Source: an uncultured Clostridia bacterium
Lineage (GTDB): Bacteria > Bacillota > Clostridia > Christensenellales > Aristaeellaceae
DNA length: 9,840 nucleotides
Direction of reading: 5' to 3'
Assembly: GCA_946534455.1 (NCBI GenBank)
Contig: CAMNCR010000186.1
Span: 1 to 9,840, forward strand
The notes under the pieces are model-generated. The model ran no database searches. It was not told where the DNA came from and was given only the letters and a program-made list of their open reading frames with translations. This document shows positions 1 through 6,347 of this stretch, in pieces. Within the stretch, counting starts at the first letter, position 1, and every line of letters starts with the position of its first letter. Made by a program: the position numbers and the translations under genes.

Positions 1-1
1 G

Positions 2-739
2 CTGGAGCAGCAGCTGATGGAGACTTATCGTCTGCAGGATGTTTTTCTGGTTCCCGGACCGGTGGATCCGGCCCTGATCAGTGAAAACGCGGCCAATGCC
101 GCCGGCATGTATATCCTGGAGCATCTGAAGCCTGACAGCTTCATCAACATCGGCAGCGGGGAAACCGCGAGCCTGCTCCTGCGCCGCCTGGCCTCGCTGG
201 CTTCCACGCCGATCACCTGCGTCTCCCTCACGGGGGGTGTCAGCGGCTATCTGCCCGATTCCCGGCAGTCCGTGTTCACGGCCCGGCTTCATCTCATTCC
301 CTCGCCGCTGCTGGCCCCTTCCCGGGAGTTTGCGGAATCCATCTGGCAGACGGAAGAGGTGAAGCGGATCAGCCGGATGATCTCTCAGGCGCAGCTCAGC
401 GTCGTCGGCATCGGCTCCGTGAGTCCGGATGCGCCGCTCTTCCGCAACGGCATCCTGAGCCGGAGCGATTTCGAGCATCTCACCGCGCAGGGCGCGCAGG
501 GGGAGGTGCTGACCCATTTTCTGGATGCCCGGGGCAGGCTCATTCCCAGCCCGGTGGAGGAGCGCCTGATCTCCACCTCCCTGGACCGGCTCCGCACGCT
601 GCCTCAGGTCATCGGCGTCGCGGCGGGCGTTTCGAAGGTGCCCGCGATCCGGGCGGCGCTCCTGGCCGGTTTCCTGGATATCCTCATTTCCGACTCGGAT
701 ACCGCGGAGGCCCTCCTGACCTCCGATCCCTCCGCCTGA
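2..739 (+). CDS. SorC/DeoR-type sugar-binding transcriptional regulator, C-terminal part (5' end outside window)
   Basis: The reading frame is open to the left edge (codons for LEQQL precede the first ATG at 17), so this is a 3' fragment whose N-terminal helix-turn-helix lies outside the window. What remains is an almost complete sugar-binding domain of the SorC family (PF04198 type). It shows the GSGET motif near residue 47 counted from the ATG, the LTGG loop near 71, a GIGSVSPDAPLF segment near 131, a GAQGEVLTHFLDARG segment, and the late VIGVAAGVSKVPAIRAALLAG stretch followed by a DSDTA motif. In this family the domain binds a phosphorylated sugar and changes DNA binding of the linked HTH. 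The effector cannot be read from sequence. It ends before a strong terminator, so it is not co-transcribed with the downstream GH27 gene, although regulation of that gene is possible. The ATG at 17 is unlikely to be the real start because the family needs an HTH upstream. Confidence 0.85.
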   Translation: MEQQLMETYRLQDVFLVPGPVDPALISENAANAAGMYILEHLKPDSFINIGSGETASLLLRRLASLASTPITCVSLTGGVSGYLPDSRQSVFTARLHLIPSPLLAPSREFAESIWQTEEVKRISRMISQAQLSVVGIGSVSPDAPLFRNGILSRSDFEHLTAQGAQGEVLTHFLDARGRLIPSPVEERLISTSLDRLRTLPQVIGVAAGVSKVPAIRAALLAGFLDILISDSDTAEALLTSDPSA

Positions 740-756
740 GCATCCGGCTTTCGTCC

Positions 757-783
757 GCCGCGGCCCTTCGCCGCGGCTTTTTT
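757..783 (+). terminator. Intrinsic terminator of the SorC-type regulator gene
   Basis: A GC-rich stem of 8 bp (gccgcggc at 757-764 pairing with gccgcggc at 770-777) has a 5-base loop and is followed by six T residues at 778-783. It begins 18 bases after the TGA at 737-739. It should end the upstream transcript just before the next promoter. Confidence 0.9.
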
Positions 784-791
784 GCGTCTTA

Positions 792-820
792 TTGCGCTTC
801 GGGCGGTGCTTTGCTATAAT
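792..820 (+). promoter_or_regulatory. Sigma-A type promoter of the GH27 operon
   Basis: The -35 box is TTGCGC at 792-797, followed by a 17-base spacer and TATAAT at 815-820. An extended -10 TG lies at 812-813. Transcription should start near 827, giving a leader of about 25 bases before the ATG at 852. I see no catabolite-repression type operator overlapping it. Confidence 0.8.
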
Positions 821-851
821 AGTAGGGATTTTGTGCGGGAGGATATTGAAT

Positions 852-2096
852 ATGATTGCGCAGACGCCCCCTATGGGCTGGAACAGCTGGGACTGCTACG
901 GTGCCGCGGTGACAGAGGCCACGGTTCGCGCCAACGCGGACTATATGGCCCGTTTTCTCCGTCCCTTCGGATGGGAATATATCGTTGTGGATATTCAGTG
1001 GTCCCGGCCGGATGCCGCGGATCACAGCTATGCCCCCTTTGCGGATCTGGACATGGATGACTTTGGCCGCCTGGTTCCCGCGGTCAACCGCTTTCCCAGC
1101 GCCGCGGGCGGCGCTGGCTTCCGTCCCCTGGCGGATTATATCCACAGCCTGGGGCTGAAGTTCGGCATCCACATCATGCGCGGCATGCCCCGCATGGCCG
1201 CGCACCTGCGCCGGCCCATTGAAGGCAGCGACCTGACCTGTGATCAGGCGGCGAATCCCCACTCCGTCTGCGCCTGGAATCCGGACATGTACGGTCTTCG
1301 CTGCGATGAACCCGCAGCCGCCGCTTACTATGACAGCCTTTTCCGTCTCTATGCCTCCTGGGGCGTGGATTTTGTCAAATGCGACGATATCGCCCGGGAA
1401 TATCCCCACTGCCGGCGGGAAATCGAGCTGATATCCGAGGCCCGCAGCCGCTGCGGCCGGGACATCGTCCTCAGCCTTTCCCCCGGCCCGGCCCCGCTGG
1501 AGCAGGCGGAGCATCTCAAGCGTTATGCCAACATGTGGCGGATCACCGATGATTTCTGGGATGACTGGCAGCTGCTCCGGGGCATGTTTGAGCGGGCTGA
1601 AAAATGGTGCATCCACGCCGGCCCGGGGCACTGGCCGGACGCGGATATGCTGCCCCTGGGAGCCCTTCGTCAGTGCGAGAATCCTGAGGACTGGACCCGC
1701 TTCACCCAGGCGGAGCAGCGCACCATGATGACCCTCTGGTGCATGCTCCGCTCCCCCCTGATGATCGGCGGAGAGCTGACCCGCAACGACGCCTTCACCC
1801 TGAATCTGCTGACCTGTGCGGATGTGCTGGAGATCCAGAAGCAGAGCCACTGGGCGCATCCTCTCCTGACCACGGAGGCGGAAAGCGTCTGGGTCGCGCC
1901 GCGCATTCAGGGGGATGGATGCTATGTCGCCCTCTTCAACCTCAGCGACCGGCGCCGCAGGATCGCCCTGCCGGAGAACGCCCTGGAGACCCCCTTCCGG
2001 CATGCCCGGGAGCTCTGGTCCGGCCGGCCGGCCGTCGCCTCCCGGATCGCTTCTTCCCTGCCCGCCCACGATGCGGCGGTTTATCTTCTCCAGTAA
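852..2096 (+). CDS. Glycoside hydrolase family 27 (alpha-galactosidase-like), cytoplasmic
   Basis: This 414-residue protein is predicted to hydrolyse terminal alpha-galactosides or related sugars by a retaining mechanism. The start is ATG 852 rather than the in-frame ATG at 792: GGGAGGA at 837-843 lies 8 bases before it, the 792 codon sits inside the promoter, and the family begins with the TPPMGWNSWD motif (here residues 5-14). The (beta/alpha)8 barrel shows VDIQW at 46-50, VDFVKCDD at 172-179 with the predicted nucleophile D178, MWRITDD at 228-234 with the predicted acid/base D234, and GPGHWPDADMLPLG at 257-270. A C-terminal beta domain follows from about 330. There is no signal peptide, so the substrate is probably imported first. 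The usual family segment after the third strand is replaced by GIHIMRGMPR (105-114), so another alpha- or beta-linked substrate is possible. It is the first gene of an operon, with the next start 14 bases after its stop. Confidence 0.88.
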   Translation: MIAQTPPMGWNSWDCYGAAVTEATVRANADYMARFLRPFGWEYIVVDIQWSRPDAADHSYAPFADLDMDDFGRLVPAVNRFPSAAGGAGFRPLADYIHSLGLKFGIHIMRGMPRMAAHLRRPIEGSDLTCDQAANPHSVCAWNPDMYGLRCDEPAAAAYYDSLFRLYASWGVDFVKCDDIAREYPHCRREIELISEARSRCGRDIVLSLSPGPAPLEQAEHLKRYANMWRITDDFWDDWQLLRGMFERAEKWCIHAGPGHWPDADMLPLGALRQCENPEDWTRFTQAEQRTMMTLWCMLRSPLMIGGELTRNDAFTLNLLTCADVLEIQKQSHWAHPLLTTEAESVWVAPRIQGDGCYVALFNLSDRRRRIALPENALETPFRHARELWSGRPAVASRIASSLPAHDAAVYLLQ

Positions 2097-2110
2097 AGAA
2101 AGGCGAATCC

Positions 2111-3649
2111 ATGCGTAAAATTGCTTTCTGGGGCTGCCTGCTGCTGTGCCTGTGGGTGTTCCTTCCCGTCCGCGCCGAGATCTCCGTTTCCTTTTCTCCG
2201 GAGGCTCCCCGGAAAGGGGAGATCGTGGATGTCCTCGTCCGGCCGGATCGGGAGGCGCAAAGCGTGATCTATGAGCTCCGCACCGCCGGGGGCGTCGTTT
2301 TCTCCGGGAAGGAGGATTCTCATTTTTCCGCCGCTTTCCGGCCCAGGGAGGAGGCGGACTATACGCTGACCGTGACCGTCATTTACGGCAAAAAGGATCA
2401 GGAAACCGCCAGCGTTCAGATTCCCGTCCGGGGAGAGACGCCGGTTCAGATGGGCGCCGATGTCATCTACAGCCAGAAGGACGGCTGGTGGAAAAAAAGC
2501 TCCTATGGCTCCAGCACCGTGGAAAAAGCCGGCTGCGCCCTCTTTACCCTCAGCCATGCCATGCAGCGCCTGGGCTTTTCCGGGGAGGAGCTGCTGCCCT
2601 CCGCGCTGGGGAAAACCTATGCGGGCTGTCTGGTCAAGGGCGGCACCGCCAATGAACGGCTCCTGACCCAGGCCGGGCAGGTCTATGACTTCATCACGCA
2701 GGATGATCTGGATGAATCCGCCGCCGATATCGCGGCCTGCCTTCGCCGGGGGGATTTCTTCAGCTTCAGCATCGTCATCGGACATATCGCTCTCGCGGAC
2801 GGCCTCAGCGAGGACGGCACCCGCGTGCACATTGTCGATTCCGCCCCCAGCGCCACCTTTGAGCGCATCAAGAACGGGCAGATCTATGCGCAGGACGCTT
2901 CCGGCGCCTTTGTCCCCGTCGCCTCTCCGGAGGAGCTGCCCGGCGTCCGCTGGTTTTTTGAAACCCGGCACTGCTCCGGCTCGAGCTACTGGCTGGATCT
3001 CGACTACTGCGCCCGGCGCGGCATGCGGCTGATCCGTCCCCGGTGGCTGACGCTGAACGCGGAGGGCGAATCTCTCGGCGTCTCCCTCGATCAGGTGGGA
3101 ACCATGCTCTGCCGGGTGTCCGCAGAGGGCGATGAGGAACCCCGCTGGGTTCTCACCCGGGATCTGACCTGGCGCTGCATCGGCGCGGAAGCTCCGCAGA
3201 TCGCCATGGTGTCCAAAAAAAGCGGTACCACCCTTCGGGACGGGGAAGGGAAAAAGATGTCCGGGTACAAGCTCATCCCCGCCGGAACGCTTCTCCTGCC
3301 CCTGCAGCTGAATCCCGCCACGGTCTATGTCGCCTACAAGGGCACCTTCGGCTATATCAACCGGGCGGACGTCACCCTGCTCGATCTGCCGGCGGAAGGC
3401 TTCCGCACCGGCCTCATCACCGTGGGCGGCCGGTCCTCCGGCACGTCCACCGTCAAGGTGCGCGCGGATCATTCCGCCAAAGCCCGCGTCATTGCCGAAT
3501 GGAAGATCGGCAGCCATATCGCCGTGGTGGAACAGAAGAATGATTTCTTCCTGGTCGAGGCACGGGGCGCGCGCGGCTGGGTTCATGAAAAATATATCAC
3601 GCTCGAAGGAGGAGAAAACGATGGGTCGGAAATCAGTCAAGGCGAATAA
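2111..3649 (+). CDS. Secreted C39-like papain-fold protein with Ig-like and SH3-like domains
   Basis: The product has 512 residues. ATG 2111 is chosen because GAAAGG at 2098-2103 precedes it by 7 bases and it opens a clear signal peptide (MRK, hydrophobic core to about residue 19, likely cleavage after VRA at 20-22). The longer open frame to the left is a shadow of the GH27 gene. After the signal comes an Ig/cadherin-like beta domain (about 23-107). A domain resembling peptidase C39-like folds follows (about 112-255), with candidate catalytic residues C142 in KAGCALFTLSHAM, H225 in GHIALADG and D243 in HIVDSAPS. The linker region at 290-360 is unassigned. The C-terminus has one probable SH3-like segment (about 362-427) and one clearer bacterial SH3 domain (432-500, with the strand EWKIGSHIAVVE and GWVHEKYI). 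SH3b domains usually bind peptidoglycan, so a role at the cell wall is inferred. Whether it is an active protease or amidase is unknown. It lies between GH27 and an HTH gene in one operon. Confidence 0.75.
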   Translation: MRKIAFWGCLLLCLWVFLPVRAEISVSFSPEAPRKGEIVDVLVRPDREAQSVIYELRTAGGVVFSGKEDSHFSAAFRPREEADYTLTVTVIYGKKDQETASVQIPVRGETPVQMGADVIYSQKDGWWKKSSYGSSTVEKAGCALFTLSHAMQRLGFSGEELLPSALGKTYAGCLVKGGTANERLLTQAGQVYDFITQDDLDESAADIAACLRRGDFFSFSIVIGHIALADGLSEDGTRVHIVDSAPSATFERIKNGQIYAQDASGAFVPVASPEELPGVRWFFETRHCSGSSYWLDLDYCARRGMRLIRPRWLTLNAEGESLGVSLDQVGTMLCRVSAEGDEEPRWVLTRDLTWRCIGAEAPQIAMVSKKSGTTLRDGEGKKMSGYKLIPAGTLLLPLQLNPATVYVAYKGTFGYINRADVTLLDLPAEGFRTGLITVGGRSSGTSTVKVRADHSAKARVIAEWKIGSHIAVVEQKNDFFLVEARGARGWVHEKYITLEGGENDGSEISQGE

Positions 3650-4130
3650 ATCCATCTATCAGATCACCCGGGAGGATCTGGGCCTGACCCGGGAAAAGGC
3701 GGCTGAGCTGATCCCCGGGTTTTCCCCCGAACGTCTGGAAAAGATTGAGAATGGGCGCACGCAGATTCAGCCGGAGGATGTGATGCTTCTGGCGGAGGCC
3801 TATAAGGCGCCGGTCCTGCTCAATCAATACTGCGCCTACGCCTGTCCCATCGGGCAGGTTCATGCTCCCAGAACCGAAACCAAGGAGCTCGCCCAGATCG
3901 CCGTGGAAACCCTGAATGCCCTGAACCGCCTCACCCGCAGCAGGGACCGGCTGCTGGAAATCGTCGAGGACGGCCAGGTTCGGCCGGATGAGTATCCCGA
4001 CTTTGTATCCATCAAATCCGTGCTGGACAAAATCGCCCTCTCCGTCTCCAACCTGCAGCTGTGGGTCAACACCCAGATCGCGGAGGGCAAAATTCCCCGG
4101 CCGGACGCCGGGAAAGAGGAACCGTCATAA
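3621..4130 (+). CDS. XRE-like helix-turn-helix protein with a conserved Cys pair
   Basis: This 169-residue protein starts at ATG 3621, with AGGAGG at 3607-3612 eight bases upstream. Its first 29 bases overlap the end of the preceding gene in another frame, so translational coupling is likely. Residues about 14-66 form a helix-turn-helix of XRE type (ITREDLGLTREKAAEL, SPERLEKIENGRTQI, then DVMLLAEAYKAP). Directly after it comes YCAYACPIGQ (70-79), with C71 and C75. Residues 86-155 are predicted long helices with heptad-like spacing (TLNALNRLTRSRDRLLEIVEDG, then IKSVLDKIALSVSNLQLWVNTQ), suggesting a dimerising helical tail. As far as I recall, small proteins with this layout are common in Clostridia and lack an assigned role. 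It may autoregulate the operon, or simply be a conserved DNA-binding protein riding in it. It is the last gene before a terminator. Confidence 0.82.
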   Translation: MGRKSVKANKSIYQITREDLGLTREKAAELIPGFSPERLEKIENGRTQIQPEDVMLLAEAYKAPVLLNQYCAYACPIGQVHAPRTETKELAQIAVETLNALNRLTRSRDRLLEIVEDGQVRPDEYPDFVSIKSVLDKIALSVSNLQLWVNTQIAEGKIPRPDAGKEEPS

Positions 4131-4177
4131 GCGCTTCCTCCCTTTTCGCTTCCTCCCATGCATGCGCGCGAAGTCAG

Positions 4178-4206
4178 AAAAAGTGCCCTGCCGACAGGCA
4201 GGGCAC
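4178..4206 (-). terminator. Intrinsic terminator of the cmk-plsC-ispH/rpsA operon, possibly bidirectional
   Basis: A 10 bp perfect stem (gtgccctgcc at 4183-4192 with ggcagggcac at 4197-4206) carries a 4-base loop. On the minus strand it is followed by a run of five T (positions 4182 to 4178) and lies 18 bases beyond the end of the fusion gene. On the plus strand the hairpin is followed by ctcttgttt, a weaker tract, and sits 52 bases after the HTH gene. It may therefore end both convergent transcripts. Confidence 0.88.
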
Positions 4207-4224
4207 CTCTTGTTTGGGGATGAA

Positions 4225-6252
4225 TTATTCTTCCGCCTTAACCTCTTCCACCGCTTCGATGGCTTCCGCAACCTGCTCGGCCACGGTATCATCCGTCGCG
4301 ACGATTTCGTATTCGGCTTCGGGCGCAGCGTCTTCCACGGGCGCCTGCTCCTCGTCCAGCGCCTGGCGGATGCTCAGGCTGATGCGCTTCTTCTCAGGAT
4401 CCACGCCCAGCACCTTCACGCGGACCACCTGGCCCACCTGAACCGCGTCCTCCACCTTGGCCACGCGGGTCTGCGCGCACTGGCTGATATGCACCAGGCC
4501 ATCCAGGCCGGGCTCCAGCTCCACAAAGGCACCGAAGTCCGTGATCCGGACCACCTTGCCCTCAACGATTGCACCTTCCGGATACTTCTCCGCGGCGTTG
4601 TCCCACGGATGGGGCTGCAGCTGCTTGTAACCCAGCTGAATCCGTTCCCGCTCACGATCCAGGGACAGAACCTTCACGTCTACCTCCTGGTTGGGCTTGA
4701 CGATCTCGCTCGGATGCTTGATCCGGCCCCAGCTCAGGTCGGTGATATGGATCAGGCCGTCCACGCCGCCCAGATCCACAAAGGCGCCGAAATCGGTCAG
4801 CCGGCGGACGATCCCGTGAATCACGATGCCCTCTTCCAGCTTGTCCCAGACTTCCTTCTTCTTGGCAGCCGCTTCCTCGGCCACAACCGCCTTGCGGCTG
4901 GCGACGACGCGCTTCTTCTGCTTGTCCACCTCGATGATCTTCAGCTTCATGTCCTTACCCACGAAGTCCGCGATCTTCTCCACATAGCGCTGGCTCAGCT
5001 GGCTGGCCGGCACAAAGGCCCGCACGCCGCCCATGTCCGCGATCAGGCCGCCCTTGACGGCCTCCTTGCCCACCGCGTCCACATACTCGCCGGCTTCATA
5101 TTTTTCCATCAGGGCGTCCCACGCCTTGCGGTTGACGATGTTGCGCTGGCTCAGCAGCACATTGCCTTCTCCGTCGTTCACCTTGACGACTTCGACCTCA
5201 ATCTCGTCATCCAGCTTTACATCCTGATCCACCAGATCCGCCTTCTTGATCAGACCATCAGCCTTGTAACCGATGCTGACGCAGACTTCATCGTCGGTGA
5301 TCTGCACGACCTTGCCGGTCAGAGTCTGTCCGGGCCGAATCCGTACCAGAGTGGCATCGACTTCCGCCATGAAGTCATTGTGGTTTTCCTCCTCTGGGGT
5401 GTGGGCCAGAGTTTTGTTCTCGAGTTCGCTCATGCGTGTGACAACCTCCTTAAGTGAATCCGACGGCGTGGATGCGCCGGCGGTGATTCCAATCATTTCG
5501 GAATCTATATTTGCAAAGGCGGGCGGGATTTCCGCCGCACGCTCTACCAGGATTGTCCGAGGGCACCGTGCCCGGCATACCTCGTACAGCTTCATTGTGT
5601 TGGCGCTGTTGCGGCCGCCGATGACGATCATGGCGTCCATCCGGCCTGCCAGCTCCGCCGCGGCCTCCTGCCGCGCCTGCGTGGCGCTGCAGATGGTGCA
5701 GTGGCTCTCCAGCTTCGGAATCCGGGTCCGCAGAGCCTGCAGCACCGACTCCCACCGATCCCTCGGGAAGGTCGTCTGCACCGCCGCGATGGCGCGCTCC
5801 ATCTCAGGCAGCTCCGCAGCTTCCTCCGGGCAGGCCACCGTGTACACCGGCCCGCAGGCCCATCCGGCCGTCCCCTGAACCTCGGGATGCTCCCGCTCAC
5901 CGACCAGAATCACCGGGGTCCCGTCCGCGGAATGCTCCGCCACGATCTGATGCAGCCTTTCCACAAAGGGGCAGGTCAGATCCAGTACCTCAGTCCCGGC
6001 GGCCCGCAGCGCCTCCAGCGTCTGCGGCGCAACCCCGTGGCTCCGGATCAGCACCCGTCGCCCCGCGGCCTCCTCCGGGCGGTCAATGGGCTCCAGCCCG
6101 CGCGCAGCAAGCTGGCGCACGACCTGTGGATTGTGAATCAGCTCTCCCAGCGTACAGGAAGGCACTCCCTGCTCCGCCACGGATTCCGCCATCTCCACCG
6201 CCCGCCGGACGCCCATACAGAACCCGGCGTGACGGGCCACCTCCACCGGCAT
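4225..6252 (-). CDS. ispH-rpsA: Fused 4-hydroxy-3-methylbut-2-enyl diphosphate reductase (IspH) and ribosomal protein S1
   Basis: This 675-residue bifunctional protein has IspH in residues 1-~275. IspH is the last enzyme of the MEP isoprenoid pathway, reducing HMBPP to IPP and DMAPP with a [4Fe-4S] cluster. The cluster cysteines are visible as C12 (GFCMGV), C94 (DLTCPF) and C188 (HCTICSATQ). Substrate-binding motifs are H40 (LIHNPQ), H72 (RSHGV), EHPEVQG (121-127), NSANT (215-219) and GASTPSDS (259-266). Residues about 300-630 carry four S1 RNA-binding repeats (near 308-370, 388-455, 473-542 and 559-628). The last two carry the canonical TDFGAFV and DGL(I/V)HI motifs. An acidic tail ends the protein. 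S1 helps mRNA docking on the 30S subunit. The ATG at 6252 has GGAAGGGA 7 bases upstream. Such fusions are known in Clostridia, so the joining is not an assembly error. It is the last gene of the cmk operon, 82 bases after plsC. An internal ribosome binding site at the domain junction is listed separately. Confidence 0.95.
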   Translation of the reverse strand: MPVEVARHAGFCMGVRRAVEMAESVAEQGVPSCTLGELIHNPQVVRQLAARGLEPIDRPEEAAGRRVLIRSHGVAPQTLEALRAAGTEVLDLTCPFVERLHQIVAEHSADGTPVILVGEREHPEVQGTAGWACGPVYTVACPEEAAELPEMERAIAAVQTTFPRDRWESVLQALRTRIPKLESHCTICSATQARQEAAAELAGRMDAMIVIGGRNSANTMKLYEVCRARCPRTILVERAAEIPPAFANIDSEMIGITAGASTPSDSLKEVVTRMSELENKTLAHTPEEENHNDFMAEVDATLVRIRPGQTLTGKVVQITDDEVCVSIGYKADGLIKKADLVDQDVKLDDEIEVEVVKVNDGEGNVLLSQRNIVNRKAWDALMEKYEAGEYVDAVGKEAVKGGLIADMGGVRAFVPASQLSQRYVEKIADFVGKDMKLKIIEVDKQKKRVVASRKAVVAEEAAAKKKEVWDKLEEGIVIHGIVRRLTDFGAFVDLGGVDGLIHITDLSWGRIKHPSEIVKPNQEVDVKVLSLDRERERIQLGYKQLQPHPWDNAAEKYPEGAIVEGKVVRITDFGAFVELEPGLDGLVHISQCAQTRVAKVEDAVQVGQVVRVKVLGVDPEKKRISLSIRQALDEEQAPVEDAAPEAEYEIVATDDTVAEQVAEAIEAVEEVKAEE
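5431..5451 (-). promoter_or_regulatory. Internal ribosome binding site and ATG at the IspH/S1 junction
   Basis: On the minus strand AAGGAGGT (5451 down to 5444) lies 10 bases before an in-frame ATG at 5433-5431, which is codon 274 of the fusion (MSELENK). This is where IspH homology ends and the S1 part begins. If used, it would yield a free S1 protein of 402 residues with four S1 repeats. A second AGGAGG at 5393-5388 is 17 bases from the next in-frame ATG (codon 295, at 5370), too far for a good site. Use of the first site is inferred from sequence only. Confidence 0.5.
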
Positions 6253-6325
6253 GCCCCAATCCCTTCCAATCCAACTCTATCTTCTTTATTTTCGCTGTCT
6301 GTCCTTCATTTCCTGCATCCTTTTC

Positions 6326-6347
6326 AAAAAATTTTTAAAAATTTTTT
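6326..6347. repeat. 22-base perfect palindrome made only of A and T runs
   Basis: The sequence is A6-T5-A5-T6 and is exactly self-complementary. It covers the plsC stop codon (6335-6337) and its last codons on the minus strand, in otherwise GC-rich DNA. It has no GC stem, so it is a poor intrinsic terminator. Alternating A and T runs like this are expected to bend DNA and to breathe easily. Confidence 0.8.

Noticed and set aside
792..851. Upstream ATG of the GH27 gene at 792
   Set aside because: It lies within the promoter and before the predicted transcription start, and the family begins near TPPMGWNSWD, shortly after ATG 852.
789..2069. Long minus-strand open frame (426 codons) opposite the GH27 gene
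   Set aside because: It mirrors the GH27 codons in GC-rich DNA, has a composition dominated by Gly, Ala, Arg and Pro, resembles no family I know and has no ribosome binding site. The GH27 motifs on the plus strand are unambiguous.
1739..2110. N-terminal extension of the C39-like gene into the GH27 gene
   Set aside because: The extra 124 codons are an out-of-frame shadow of GH27. ATG 2111 has its own ribosome binding site and begins a signal peptide that must be N-terminal.
2081..3655. Long minus-strand open frame (524 codons) opposite the C39-like gene
   Set aside because: The same antisense effect of GC-biased third positions. It lacks recognisable domains, while the plus strand shows a signal peptide, catalytic-type motifs and SH3 segments.
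3988..5457. Plus-strand open frame (489 codons) opposite the S1 half of the fusion
   Set aside because: It crosses the operon terminator and is rich in His, Leu and Asp from reverse-reading S1 repeats. The S1 domains on the minus strand explain the region fully.
4225..6252. IspH-S1 fusion as an assembly or frameshift artefact
   Set aside because: The frame is continuous with both domain sets complete, and such fusions are known in Clostridia.
6253..6334. Small peptide frame (about 10 codons) and a separate promoter between plsC and ispH-rpsA
   Set aside because: The only purine-rich stretch directly abuts the ATG with no spacer, and I could not find a -35/-10 pair with correct spacing on the minus strand.
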